From contig DEHX01000131.1 in assembly GCA_002352145.1 (NCBI GenBank), positions 4,614-16,388 on the forward strand: a stretch of DNA of 11,775 nucleotides, in the 5' to 3' direction. Position numbers and translations under genes: made by a program. Under the pieces are notes generated by a model. It was not told where the DNA came from. It did not search any database and saw only the letters and a program-made list of their open reading frames with translations. This DNA is from Chitinophagaceae bacterium UBA2789. Its GTDB lineage: Bacteria; Bacteroidota; Bacteroidia; Chitinophagales; Chitinophagaceae. Shown piece after piece: positions 1-7,418 of this stretch (the first letter of the stretch is position 1; the number at the start of each line of letters is the position of its first letter).

Positions 1-797
1 TGCACACACACTTCCGAAGTGATGCGTTTATCCTTCAACGGGAACATATTGGTAAAGAGTTGCAGTTCCTTTTCTGTGGTAATATGCAGGATGTGCAGCC
101 TCGTACCGTATTTCTTGGCGATCTGTATGGCATACAAGGAAGATTCATAACAAGCCTCCTCGTCCCGGATGATGGGATGATCAGCAGCCGTTAATATTCT
201 GCCGCTGGCTTTGGCTGCTTCAAGGTTTCGCTTAATGATGGATTCATCTTCGCAATGTGTAGCAATCAATACTTCACTCTCACTGAAAATTTTATCCAGT
301 GTATTCGGGTTATCCACCAGCATATTGCCGGTACTGGCTCCCATAAAGATCTTGATGCCACAGATATCATTCTTCCTGCTGTTGGTCTTCAGCGCCTCTT
401 CTGCATTGCTGTTGCTCACTCCCATGTAAAAGGAATAATTGGCCAGCGATGTTTGTGCAGCAATAGCATATTTATCTTCCAGCAGTTCTTGTGTCAGTGC
501 ATTGGGGATGGTGTTCGGCATTTCCATGAAACTGGTTACGCCACCTGCCACAGCCGCTTTTGCTTCGGTCGCTATTGTGGCTTTATGCGTCAGCCCTGGC
601 TCCCGGAAATGCACCTGGTCGTCAATGCAACCGGGCAACAAATATTTTCCTTCACCATTAATCTCTGTATAATTCGAGCCAATTGGTGTAATTCGTGACG
701 CTACTTTTTCTATCCTGCCATTTGTTATCAACACATCTGCATTTCTTATCTGTCCTTCGTTGACGACCTGTATATCCTTAATCAGGTATTTTTGCAT
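1..797 (-). CDS. pyrC: Dihydroorotase, class I (3' end cut off by the window)
   Basis: This is a cytoplasmic zinc enzyme of the amidohydrolase fold that cyclises N-carbamoyl-aspartate to dihydroorotate in de novo pyrimidine synthesis. I translated it from the ATG at 797-795; 265 residues are present and the frame is open to the window edge, whereas the family is usually about 420-450 residues. The hallmark segment is DDQVHFREPGLTHK at residues 59-72, followed by GGVTSFMEMPNT (85-96), GIKIFMGAS (147-155), ATHCED (179-184, H181 a likely metal ligand) and LHILHIT (234-240, H237 likely). The visible end, TSEVCV, is where the family continues with HH. The usual HxH pair reads QVH here, so the first histidine is Gln61. 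I believe this is common in Bacteroidota dihydroorotases, but it is worth noting. The gene is divergent from the outer-membrane protein gene at 835, with 37 bases between the starts. The allantoinase/hydantoinase relatives are the alternative, but MEMPNT and REPGLTHK favour dihydroorotase. Confidence 0.9.
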   Translation of the reverse strand, partial: MQKYLIKDIQVVNEGQIRNADVLITNGRIEKVASRITPIGSNYTEINGEGKYLLPGCIDDQVHFREPGLTHKATIATEAKAAVAGGVTSFMEMPNTIPNALTQELLEDKYAIAAQTSLANYSFYMGVSNSNAEEALKTNSRKNDICGIKIFMGASTGNMLVDNPNTLDKIFSESEVLIATHCEDESIIKRNLEAAKASGRILTAADHPIIRDEEACYESSLYAIQIAKKYGTRLHILHITTEKELQLFTNMFPLKDKRITSEVCV

Positions 798-834
798 ATC
801 TTGTTTTTAGAATCAATTACCAAAGCCAATACCC

Positions 835-2556
835 ATGCAATTTAATCAAAATCGCCCCCTGCGCCTAAAGAGGGGTAATCCTTTCCTTATCCTTGTTTTA
901 TTCTTTTTCACCGGCTTCGGCACACTGCATGCACAATCCACCTTTTTGCCCCAGGGCGATAAGAACAACATATTGATGGAGCGGATGGAAATACTCAGCC
1001 GCAGCGATTCTTTTTTCAATTATTCCAAAACCCGGCCCTTCAGCCGCCGCCATGTAGTAAATGCTGCCATGCACTTTGAAAAGCAATATGCCCCGTCGCT
1101 TTCCAAAGTTGACCGATACAATCTGCAAAGGTTGTATATGAACAACCTGGAGTTTGTACCCGAAGCCGACCGTTCCAAATTCAATTCCAAAAAACCTATC
1201 GGCAAACGTTTCTATACTTCTCCCGCCAACCTCTATGAAGTACATGTAAAAGATTTTGACCTGGTGGTAAACCCGGTCATCCAATACACCCTCAGCAAAG
1301 AGCAGGACAATGATGATGATCTGTTTCTCAACACCCGGGGTGTGCAGGTACGGGGCAAAATTGCTAACAAGATTGGTTTCTTCGCCTATCTAACCGACAA
1401 CCAGGAAAGGGCACCGAAATATGTACAGGAATTTGTAAATACAAGAAAGGCCGTACCCGGCAATGGTTATTACAAACCTTTCAAAGCGGCGGGCGGCACC
1501 GATTATTTTGATGCAAGGGGTTATTTCACTTTCAATGTGACTAAATACATTGATGTGGCCTTTGGTTATGATAAGAATTTCATCGGCAATGGCCAGCGCA
1601 GTTTACTGCTGAGTGATTTTGGCAATAATGCCCTTTTCCTGAAACTGAATACCCGTATCTGGAAATTCAATTACCAGAATATTTTTATGGAGCTGCAAAA
1701 TGCAGACGACCGCATTGGCGACAGGCTGATAGGAAAGAAGTATGCCGCCATGCACCACCTCGACATCAATATCACCAAATGGCTGAATGTTGGTTTCTTT
1801 GAAGGCGTTGTATTTGGCCGGCAGAATAAATTTGATTTCGGCTACCTGAACCCCGTGATCTTTTACCGGTCTATTGAGCAGCAGAACGGAAGTTTTGACA
1901 ACTCCATAGTTGGCCTCGATGTAAAAGCCAACCTGGCCAAAAAATTCCAGGTGTACGGCCAGCTGGCATTGGATGAATTCAAGCTGTCGGAAATAAAAGC
2001 AGGTAATGGCTGGTGGGCCAATAAATGGGGCATACAGCTCGGTGCCAAATACATCAATGCCTTTGGCATCAGCAATCTCGATTTGCAGATTGAGCATAAC
2101 CGGGTAAGGCCGTTCACCTATTCACACCGTGATTCGGTAGCCAACTATACGCATTACAACCAGCCGCTGGCACATCCGCTCATGGCCAATTTCCAGGAGT
2201 TTATGGGAGTGGCCCGTTACCAGCCGGCCCCCCGCTGGCTGGCCGTAGCCAAACTGCTGTATTACCAGCAGGGGCGGGACAGCAGCAGCCGCAGCTTTGG
2301 CAGCAATATCTTTTTGCCCAATGTAATACCGCCCCGTGACGGTGATTATGGCTATAGTATCGGCAGCGGCTGGAAGACCAATGTACTCTATGGTTCTTTC
2401 CTGCTCTCGTATGAGTTAAGGGAAAATCTTTTCCTGGAACTGAATGCCGTAGTGCGCCGGCAGGAAACTACTACGGCACCACTTACTACGGCCAATACTT
2501 CTATTGTTACATTCGGTGTCAGATGGAATATGCACCGCCGGGATTTTGAATTCTGA
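835..2556 (+). CDS. Outer-membrane beta-barrel protein, RemB/Wzi-like
   Basis: The protein has 573 residues. A positively charged N-terminus is followed by a hydrophobic stretch (residues 17-30) and a likely signal-peptidase site after LHA (residue 33), so export is expected. The remainder is rich in alternating aromatic and polar residues, with many Tyr/Phe-bounded strands, and ends in phenylalanine (DFEF), as outer-membrane barrels often do. The segment FGYDKNFIGNGQRSLLLSD (residues 243-261) resembles a conserved stretch of Bacteroidota proteins annotated as capsule-assembly Wzi family or gliding-motility RemB. Family membership is from recognition, not a search. The role could be polysaccharide export or attachment at the surface, or gliding motility; the sequence does not decide. 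The ATG at 835 is chosen because it gives a complete signal peptide; no Shine-Dalgarno is visible, as is usual in this phylum. It shares a 37-base divergent intergenic region with pyrC and is followed by a strong hairpin. Confidence 0.65.
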   Translation: MQFNQNRPLRLKRGNPFLILVLFFFTGFGTLHAQSTFLPQGDKNNILMERMEILSRSDSFFNYSKTRPFSRRHVVNAAMHFEKQYAPSLSKVDRYNLQRLYMNNLEFVPEADRSKFNSKKPIGKRFYTSPANLYEVHVKDFDLVVNPVIQYTLSKEQDNDDDLFLNTRGVQVRGKIANKIGFFAYLTDNQERAPKYVQEFVNTRKAVPGNGYYKPFKAAGGTDYFDARGYFTFNVTKYIDVAFGYDKNFIGNGQRSLLLSDFGNNALFLKLNTRIWKFNYQNIFMELQNADDRIGDRLIGKKYAAMHHLDINITKWLNVGFFEGVVFGRQNKFDFGYLNPVIFYRSIEQQNGSFDNSIVGLDVKANLAKKFQVYGQLALDEFKLSEIKAGNGWWANKWGIQLGAKYINAFGISNLDLQIEHNRVRPFTYSHRDSVANYTHYNQPLAHPLMANFQEFMGVARYQPAPRWLAVAKLLYYQQGRDSSSRSFGSNIFLPNVIPPRDGDYGYSIGSGWKTNVLYGSFLLSYELRENLFLELNAVVRRQETTTAPLTTANTSIVTFGVRWNMHRRDFEF

Positions 2557-2576
2557 TTGGCTGATTAACCATTTTC

Positions 2577-2619
2577 ACATGCGGCGGTCGGGCGTCTTCT
2601 TATGGCCGGCCGCAGATGT
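2577..2619. terminator. Hairpin after the outer-membrane protein gene, possible bidirectional terminator
   Basis: ACATGCGGCGGTC at 2577 pairs with GGCCGGCCGCAGATGT ending at 2619, with a two-base bulge and minor mismatches. A further short pair, TCACAT (2575-2580) with ATGTGA (2630-2635), could extend or compete with it. It starts about 20 bases after the plus-strand stop codon and lies where minus-strand transcription of the accessory region would also arrive. There is no T-run directly at the base of the stem (a T-tract appears only at 2640-2645), so intrinsic termination is plausible but not shown. Confidence 0.45.
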
Positions 2620-2669
2620 AAGCCACAAAATGTGAGAGGGTTTTTAAAAACAGTTGCTGCTACGGTTTA

Positions 2670-2781
2670 CGTATTGGCGATGGTGGGGCATTTGAAAAAC
2701 GTCTGCCCAACATTTGCACAAATACCCAATAGAATTACAAATGTTGAGTTTAGTACTGTCAGCCCCACTATTGCAAATACG
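2670..2781. repeat. Large imperfect palindrome A (degenerate attC-like site)
   Basis: The outer arms, 2670-2689 and 2762-2781, pair at 17 of 20 positions, with two of the three remaining pairs being G-T (left arm CGTATTGGCGATGGTGGGGC). An inner perfect nine-base stem joins CAACATTTG (2708-2716) and CAAATGTTG (2738-2746). GTT follows at 2784-2786, but no matching AAC is seen on the left, so this end of the array seems eroded. A competing inverted repeat, AAAAACGTC (2695-2703) with GACGTTTTT (2791-2799), crosses the outer stem. It lies just downstream of the acetyltransferase gene in its direction of reading. The small plus-strand open frames over this stretch look non-coding. Confidence 0.6.
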
Positions 2782-2783
2782 AT

Positions 2784-3339
2784 GTTATAGGACGTTTTTC
2801 TTTCGCTCATTGTTAAGTCAGTTTATAAATATATTCTTCGATTTCGGTTTTTCGTGCATTTGCAAAGCCTCTGTCAGAACCAATTTTGATAAAACCACAT
2901 TTTTCTAAAACTTTTTGCGAACCAAAATTGTCAAACGCAACTCGTCCAAAAATTGGTCTTGTCGTTTCAATGTCAAGAAAGTTCTTTAATGCTTTTGTCG
3001 CAATGCCTTGTCCCCAAAATTTTCTGTCAATCCAATATGTAATTTCAGCGTTGTCTTCCATAATAAACTTAGCAATGCTTCCGACGATAATATTGTCAAG
3101 AATGATTGTTTGATTATTCACGGTCGAGTCGCCTAACAATTTTGTGTATTTGTCTATGTATGCTAATTTGTCTGTGTGGTTTTTAGGCATAAATGCAGCT
3201 AGGTATCCACCTTCCTTGTCGAGTTGAAATTGAAACAAAGTGTCTAAGTCTGAAATTTTCGTAGGTCTGAGATTAATGTCAAATGTATTATTTGTCATTC
3301 TTGCCGATTAAAGTTATGTCTGTCTGAGGTCGTTATAAA
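2784..3339 (-). mobile_element. Putative cassette with the acetyltransferase gene (weak boundaries)
   Basis: The left end begins GTTATAGGACG at 2784, next to palindrome A. The expected complementary right end is only loosely matched, by TTTATAACGACC on the minus strand, ending near 3339 next to palindrome B. The unit is inferred mainly from its position between two palindromes and its single minus-strand gene. Its exact ends are uncertain, in contrast to the other units. Confidence 0.35.
2813..3298 (-). CDS. GNAT-family N-acetyltransferase, RimJ/RimL-like
   Basis: The protein has 161 residues and spans one complete GNAT domain, which transfers an acetyl group from acetyl-CoA to an amine. The N-terminal LRPTKISDLDTLFQFQLD (residues 10-27) is the usual first strand and helix of the RimJ/RimL (Acetyltransf_3) group. 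ITYWIDRKFWGQGIATKAL (86-104) is motif A with the acetyl-CoA pyrophosphate loop WGQGIA. AFDNFGSQKVLEKCGF (121-136) is motif B with the conserved Asn and the VLEKxGF helix. The natural substrate cannot be told: protein N-terminus, small molecule, antibiotic or toxin are all possible. The ATG at 3298 gives the full domain. It is the only gene in its unit, flanked by palindromes A and B, and reads in the same direction as the rest of the array. Confidence 0.85.
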   Translation of the reverse strand: MTNNTFDINLRPTKISDLDTLFQFQLDKEGGYLAAFMPKNHTDKLAYIDKYTKLLGDSTVNNQTIILDNIIVGSIAKFIMEDNAEITYWIDRKFWGQGIATKALKNFLDIETTRPIFGRVAFDNFGSQKVLEKCGFIKIGSDRGFANARKTEIEEYIYKLT

Positions 3340-3351
3340 ATGCCCTACGGT

Positions 3352-3536
3352 CGGGGCTTTATGCTGTGCTGGTATTCATTGAATGTCCAGCCCGGAACCG
3401 CTGCTGAATAAAAATACAAAAGTTCATTTTTAGTTTTATTGCTCAATAGAGTTTGGTCACGCTGAAACAAAAGCAGATTAGCGATTTGTCGCAGATTGTT
3501 TGTTCTTCGCCCCGCCATATGCGCCAATGCAATGTT
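3352..3536. repeat. Large imperfect palindrome B (attC-like site)
   Basis: CGGGGC (3352-3357) pairs with GCCCCG (3509-3514). The right end reads CGCCAATGCAATGTT, close to GGCAATACCAATGTT and GGCAATGCCAATGTT of palindromes C1 and C2. The interior carries GGAACCGCTGCTGAATAAA (3394-3412), aligning with CCGCTGCTGAGTAAA in C1 and GGAACCGCTGCC in C2. Inside are the small hairpins GCTGG..CCAGC (3368-3391) and CGCCAA..TTGGCG (3522-3540). The left end lacks a clear AAC (it reads CGTTATAAAATG near 3331), so the site is less regular than C1, C2, D and F. The minus-strand frame at 3345-3527 runs over this repeat and is not a convincing protein. Confidence 0.6.
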
Positions 3537-3557
3537 GGCGGTAGTTTTGATGTGAGG

Positions 3558-3752
3558 TCATTTCTTTTCGTAAGCGTCACGTCGTCTAAAAGTTCTAAAC
3601 AATGGAAATGCAGAACTCGTCAACCCGAAACCAAATCCAATAATAAGTCCTTCAACTTGAAAATGAACAAGTCTACCAACACCCCACCCGATTAAAGTAA
3701 GTCCACCAATAATCAAGGCAACGGCACAATAAAACAATGTTTCTTTTTTCAT
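3558..3752 (-). CDS. Small two-span membrane protein, function unknown
   Basis: The protein has 64 residues. A short lysine-containing start (MKKE) is followed by two hydrophobic segments (about residues 5-26 and 33-53, the second rich in Gly/Phe: GLIIGFGFGLTSSAFPLF) and a strongly basic tail (RTFRRRDAYEKK). This predicts a helical hairpin in the inner membrane with both ends in the cytoplasm. Its ATG overlaps the stop of the upstream gene as ATGA (3752-3749), so translation is probably coupled and the two proteins are probably made together. I do not recognise a family. Short membrane proteins next to TIR-like and nuclease genes can be effectors or anchors, but that is context only. Confidence 0.7.
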   Translation of the reverse strand: MKKETLFYCAVALIIGGLTLIGWGVGRLVHFQVEGLIIGFGFGLTSSAFPLFRTFRRRDAYEKK

Positions 3753-4273
3753 TTTTTTTCTACTGCTCGTTTGTGTCTTTCAACATACTTGTTGTACAAT
3801 TCTTTTTTCTCGATGTCTGGTATAATTCCAATTTCGCTTTCTCGTTTCGCACCTTCCCATTCCAACTTTAGTAAATACTGCGTTATTGTTATTAGTTCAT
3901 TTATTGGCTCGGTTGGGTCTTTATCCGACTTTAATAAAATCTGGTCAATCAAAGCAATTATTTTAGTATCCCAATATTCGTCTTCGGGATTTAGGTATAG
4001 CCTGATAAGATAACGAAGGTTGTCAGCCTTTTTATGGAGTTCCCAAACTTCCTTGTATTCTAATTTGTAAATACGATTGGCATAACTATGGGCAAGCCCA
4101 CAGAATTCTGAGATGCTTTCTCTTAACTCTTGGATGTATTTAATTCTTGCTGCTGTTACTGAATTAATAAATGCAGTCTTGCGAACATTTCTAAAGGTTA
4201 TTACCAAGTTGAATACTCCTACAAAAAATGTCAGTCCAATACCTACTAATGTTACGATTTCTGCAGTTGTCAT
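3749..4273 (-). CDS. Membrane-anchored helical protein, function unknown
   Basis: The protein has 174 residues. A single N-terminal membrane segment (about residues 6-27, VTLVGIGLTFFVGVFNLVI) is followed by a mostly helical, charged cytoplasmic region. TAARIKYIQELRESISEF (40-57) recalls a motif, roughly R-I-x-W/Y-I-x-x-L-R-x-x-I-S-x-F, that I associate with a widespread group of uncharacterised bacterial membrane proteins; no function is known to me. The ATG at 4273 lies 66 bases after the stop of the TIR-like protein gene, and the stop overlaps the start of the next small membrane protein gene (ATGA). The three probably form one transcription unit. No catalytic motif is visible. Confidence 0.75.
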   Translation of the reverse strand: MTTAEIVTLVGIGLTFFVGVFNLVITFRNVRKTAFINSVTAARIKYIQELRESISEFCGLAHSYANRIYKLEYKEVWELHKKADNLRYLIRLYLNPEDEYWDTKIIALIDQILLKSDKDPTEPINELITITQYLLKLEWEGAKRESEIGIIPDIEKKELYNKYVERHKRAVEKK

Positions 4274-4339
4274 GGTTCAAATATGAGTTCTCAAGTCGAC
4301 AATAATATCAATGTCAAGTTGCTTGAAAGGTTGTTTTTT

Positions 4340-5422
4340 CTACTTAAACAAAACCGCTTCATCAGGATTACTAATCGCAGACAAGATATTCTCGGCGACT
4401 TTATCTATCAATTTTGTTCCCCAAAATGGGTCATGCATATCATAATAAATAACCCTGATATGCTTTAAGTCAAATGGAACATCTTGTTCGTTGGAACAAA
4501 CTAATACAACAGGTTTCTTTAAAGCATGAGCAAGTCCAAGTTCATAAAACACATTTGCGTTACGAGTAGTTAATTCAGCAATCAAGACCTTAGCTGCATT
4601 AATACCGCTCCAAATTTGGTCAATTATCTTTCCTGTTCCGAAAATATCATCGTCTGCTCTTACAGCTTTTAAACCTGCTTTTTCGATTGCAGGCTCATAA
4701 ATTTTTGAATAGTAATCTCCCAACGGTGCACCAAATGGCATCATAACAAAACATGTGTCGCTTGATGAAACTGCTGCAGCCTTGCTCAATTTTTTTATTT
4801 CGGAATTTGTGTCAATTATAGGTGGGCCTACTTCTGAAGAAATGTCAATAATTCTTTGTTTCTCTCCAACATCTTCAATGAGTTTTGCTTTCTTTAAACT
4901 GTCAATAAAAATTTCAATGAATTCAGAAAGTTTTTCAACAGGTATTTTGAAAGTGTCTATCAAAGCATTTTCAAAGAATTTTCGGTCTGGTAAGTTTTCA
5001 CCTCGATAGTGTTTATAAACTTCACTTACAACCGGTGCATTTAAAACTGCTTCTCTCAGTCCTTTTATTTCGTCGTCTGAAGATTGAGGTCTCAGTATTC
5101 TTTTTGCTAATTCAGTAGGCTTAATAAAGCCTGTTGAAGGACGTTCAAGTAGACCGAACTTCGTTGCAGAACCGACTTCAACGGCGAATGGACCTTTAAT
5201 ATTTGTTATTCCAAGGTAACTTGCTGCCTGAATGTCGGGTGTGTCATTGCCTGCATTCTGTTCTAAAATTGCTGCGGGCAACCGTAACGCTTTCTCCAAT
5301 GAATGTCTTGGATAATTTGACGATGAACTATGAAAAGAGGCCGCCTTCGGTTTAGTGTCTTTCTTTGCTGCTTTCTTTAGTGCCGCCTTTTTTACGGCGT
5401 TTTTACTTTTTGCCATAAGCAT
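4340..5422 (-). CDS. Winged-helix plus TIR-like / 2-deoxyribosyltransferase-like protein
   Basis: The protein has 360 residues in three parts. Residues 1-35 are a disordered Lys/Ala-rich tail. Residues 38-195 are a helical region, probably winged-helix-like (HSLEKALRLPAAILEQNAG, FGLLERPSTGFIKPTELAKR), seen in other bacterial proteins before TIR-like domains. Residues 222-352 form a Rossmann-type domain with CFVMMPFG (224-231), IYEPAIEKAGLKAVRADD (241-258) and RNANVFYELGLAHALKKP (287-304). This pattern is shared by TIR-like and nucleoside 2-deoxyribosyltransferase-like proteins; Glu294 in NVFYELG is the candidate catalytic glutamate for attack on an N-glycosidic bond (NAD or a nucleotide). That activity is inferred. 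Position, first in a three-gene unit with two membrane proteins, fits a defence or stress effector. The start may be the ATG at 5422 or the one at 5416 (MAKSK); the latter removes only two residues. Confidence 0.8.
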   Translation of the reverse strand: MLMAKSKNAVKKAALKKAAKKDTKPKAASFHSSSSNYPRHSLEKALRLPAAILEQNAGNDTPDIQAASYLGITNIKGPFAVEVGSATKFGLLERPSTGFIKPTELAKRILRPQSSDDEIKGLREAVLNAPVVSEVYKHYRGENLPDRKFFENALIDTFKIPVEKLSEFIEIFIDSLKKAKLIEDVGEKQRIIDISSEVGPPIIDTNSEIKKLSKAAAVSSSDTCFVMMPFGAPLGDYYSKIYEPAIEKAGLKAVRADDDIFGTGKIIDQIWSGINAAKVLIAELTTRNANVFYELGLAHALKKPVVLVCSNEQDVPFDLKHIRVIYYDMHDPFWGTKLIDKVAENILSAISNPDEAVLFK

Positions 5423-5452
5423 AAATTAGTTTGGTATCGCCAAATTACCGCC

Positions 5453-5643
5453 AACGGACAGGTATTGCCGAAGTGCAGGAATAGAATTACGTCCGCCCCG
5501 GCTGACCGCTGCTGAGTAAAGATAAAAAAGATGAGGATATGCACATAGCTAATAGATAAGGTCAAGCTGGAAATGCAGCTCAACAGAATTACCGCAGTTG
5601 AAACACGGCTTCCGTCAGCCTGCATTTTGGCAATACCAATGTT
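5453..5643. repeat. Large imperfect palindrome C1 (attC-like site)
   Basis: The ends are AAC (5453-5455) and GTT (5641-5643). The arms pair as GGTATTGCC (5461-5469) with GGCAATACC (5629-5637), perfect, and TGCAGG (5474-5479) with CCTGCA (5619-5624), perfect. The interior has smaller stems: AGCTG..CAGCT (5565-5580) and TCAAC..GTTGA (5580-5601). The left part, CAACGGACAGGTATTGCCG onward to about 5515, is closely related to 9255-9314 in palindrome C2, and both sites have nearly the same length. The site separates the cassette of the TIR-like gene from the restriction-modification cassette. The minus-strand frame at 5392-5781 is read-through of repeats. Confidence 0.7.
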
Positions 5644-5717
5644 ACCTGCATACACTTCGTCGGAGTGTGTCACTTGAAACAATGTGTCAGCCAAAGTTGG
5701 GTCTGTCCACCGGAAGC

Positions 5718-5804
5718 GTGGGAGAAAAGCACACTCTTTTGCAAGGTTGGCTTCTGTGTCTTGCCTTTGTGTGCCTTGCAAATGGGTGTGCTTTTGTGTG
5801 TCGG
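5718..5804. repeat. Hairpin element, copy 1 (direct repeat with 9109-9194)
   Basis: Nested perfect stems: AAAAGCACAC (5725-5734) with GTGTGCTTTT (5786-5795), then a 3x3 internal loop, then TTTGCAAGG (5738-5746) with CCTTGCAAA (5774-5782), and a 27-base centre. It lies just downstream of the methyltransferase stop codon in its direction of reading. Copy 2, upstream of the endonuclease gene, has the same geometry and a similar centre, but a different outer stem that is also self-complementary. No T-run follows, so a plain terminator is unlikely. Confidence 0.75.
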
Positions 5805-5805
5805 C

Positions 5806-7416
5806 TTATTTACCTCTGTTCAGTCGTCTTGCTGATAATTTTTTCCAGATTGTATGAGCAAGTTTTATTTCCTTTTGTGTCAAACCGTAATGGTCTTTAA
5901 GTATAGTTTGATTTGTAACCTTTAGCACTTCTTCAATGTCTGCCTTGTTCCTAATTAATTTGTCAATGGTTGGAAGCAAAGTGTCATTGTCCTTGTGAAA
6001 AGGAAGTAAAACTCTTTCAGTCTCGTTGGGCATTAACTCTAATACGCCACCTCCGTGGCTACGACCACAAACTTCTGTGAAAGCAAGAGAAAGGGAGTTA
6101 TAATAGCTTGCCGTAAATGCATTTAGTTCAGTTCCTGGTCTAAGAAACACTCTATGCATGGTATCTGTCGTATAAGCCTGCGCTTGATTAATGATTAATC
6201 GAGGATACAAATTATTACGTCTGATAAAAAGAGCATCGGAAATTTTCAATGAAGGAACTACAAACCAATCATCACGAATGCCTGTTTTGTAACCTTTGTG
6301 AATTCCTAAAGCTTCGCCGTGTGCAATATATTTTACTGCCCCATTTTTTCTATTTAAGTTTTTACTGTCTGGAAAAACAAGAAGGTGAGCCTTCGCTTTG
6401 GAAAACTTGTTTTTCGTCCAATCGTCCTCAGTAAATATTACGCTATTCACCTGAACGCTTCTGCCAACCATTGGCTTTGCATAATCATGTAAGTCGTATT
6501 CCTCAACAATTGTTAACGGAACAGTAAAAAAATCGTTTGAACCTGTAGTTATTCCCACTTCAACATTTGCAAATTTCCCAAGCGTAGGAACTTTTCGTTT
6601 TGTTGCGATATTCTCAAGGAAATCAATTTCTTCCTGTTCTAAGAAATAGAATGTCCATTTGTTACTTTTAAAGTCAATTTTCTTTTGAGGACTTTTCAAT
6701 CTTGCAACATCAAGAGTTTGAAGTTCACTTGCATTGTGTAATTCGATATGCTCAATGTTATGTGTCTTGCTATTATTTTTTTCACATAGTAATAGAACTA
6801 CTTCTTGTTGAATATCTGGAAAGACTAATTTCTCAAAGGAAATGATGTTGATTTTGTTATAAAAATGTGCAATGAAATTCCGAAGTTGCTGGGCAAATGA
6901 AACTTGTAGAATTTCTGCTGGCAAGACAAATCCAATTTTGCCACCACTTTCTTTAAGCAGAAGCGATGAGCCGACAACAAAAGAAACCCAAGCATTCGTG
7001 AGTTTTGAATAAGTTAAACCAGCCTTTATGAAAATGTCAGAAGCTTCAACTTGTTGCACTCTGTCGAAAAATTGATAACGTATATAAGGAGGATTGCCAA
7101 TAACTAAGTCAAACCGTTGTAAGGTATTATTGCAGTATGTATGAAAGTCAGCATTGATAACGTGTTTGTTTTTCAATTTTATTCTCTCGGCTTTCTCTGC
7201 TTCTTGTTCGTCGAGTTCAATGGCGGTAATTGAATTGTATTTCAGCTTGTGCTTTTGAATTTGCTCCAAAAAAACTCCATCTCCACAACTTGGTTCAAGA
7301 ATATCATAATTATTACTTCCATTGATGCCCCAACGTAAAACAAATTCAGCAATAGCCTCAGGAGTATAAAAACCACCTCTCAGTTTTTCAGCCGAGGCTT
7401 GTGTTATCAGTTTCAT
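5806..7416 (-). CDS. N6-adenine DNA methyltransferase of a type II restriction-modification system
   Basis: This enzyme transfers a methyl group from S-adenosylmethionine to adenine in a specific DNA sequence, protecting the host from the partner nuclease. With the ATG at 7416 it has 536 residues. GGFYTPEAIAEFVLRW (14-29) is the usual N-terminal FYTP box; ILEPSCGDGVFLEQI (39-53) is motif I, the AdoMet site; FDLVIGNPPYIRYQ (102-115) is motif IV with catalytic NPPY. The order I then IV and the long C-terminal part, presumably the target-recognition domain, fit gamma-class enzymes such as the TaqI/Eco57I-like group. The recognition sequence cannot be read. An in-frame TTG at 7422 would overlap the controller stop, but the ATG two bases after that stop (TGAgtATG) is a better start and the two genes are surely cotranscribed. 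Confidence 0.9.
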   Translation of the reverse strand: MKLITQASAEKLRGGFYTPEAIAEFVLRWGINGSNNYDILEPSCGDGVFLEQIQKHKLKYNSITAIELDEQEAEKAERIKLKNKHVINADFHTYCNNTLQRFDLVIGNPPYIRYQFFDRVQQVEASDIFIKAGLTYSKLTNAWVSFVVGSSLLLKESGGKIGFVLPAEILQVSFAQQLRNFIAHFYNKINIISFEKLVFPDIQQEVVLLLCEKNNSKTHNIEHIELHNASELQTLDVARLKSPQKKIDFKSNKWTFYFLEQEEIDFLENIATKRKVPTLGKFANVEVGITTGSNDFFTVPLTIVEEYDLHDYAKPMVGRSVQVNSVIFTEDDWTKNKFSKAKAHLLVFPDSKNLNRKNGAVKYIAHGEALGIHKGYKTGIRDDWFVVPSLKISDALFIRRNNLYPRLIINQAQAYTTDTMHRVFLRPGTELNAFTASYYNSLSLAFTEVCGRSHGGGVLELMPNETERVLLPFHKDNDTLLPTIDKLIRNKADIEEVLKVTNQTILKDHYGLTQKEIKLAHTIWKKLSARRLNRGK

Positions 7417-7418
7417 AC

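Larger units (their letters stand above)
3534..5455 (-). mobile_element. Putative three-gene cassette (TIR-like protein plus two membrane proteins)
   Basis: The ends are GTTGGCGGTAGTTTTG (3534-3549) and CAAATTACCGCCAAC (5441-5455). The complement of the latter, GTTGGCGGTAATTTG, shares the first ten bases exactly and most of the rest. These lie directly against palindromes B and C1. The unit holds three same-strand genes and no recombinase. The private end repeat, not found at other units, is the main evidence that these three genes travelled together. Confidence 0.55.

Noticed and set aside
255..698. 147-residue plus-strand frame over the left edge
   Set aside because: It lies opposite the clear dihydroorotase reading frame, which has all family motifs.
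2602..2908. Two short plus-strand frames after the outer-membrane protein gene
   Set aside because: They cover palindrome A and the end of the acetyltransferase gene on the other strand; composition is not protein-like.
3345..3527. 60-residue minus-strand frame
   Set aside because: It coincides with palindrome B and has no protein-like features.
5392..5781. 129-residue minus-strand frame after the methyltransferase gene
   Set aside because: It runs through the hairpin element and palindrome C1. Its resemblance to the frame at 9082-9315 (DTEAN..KE) follows from the shared DNA repeat, and no start signal or domain is visible.
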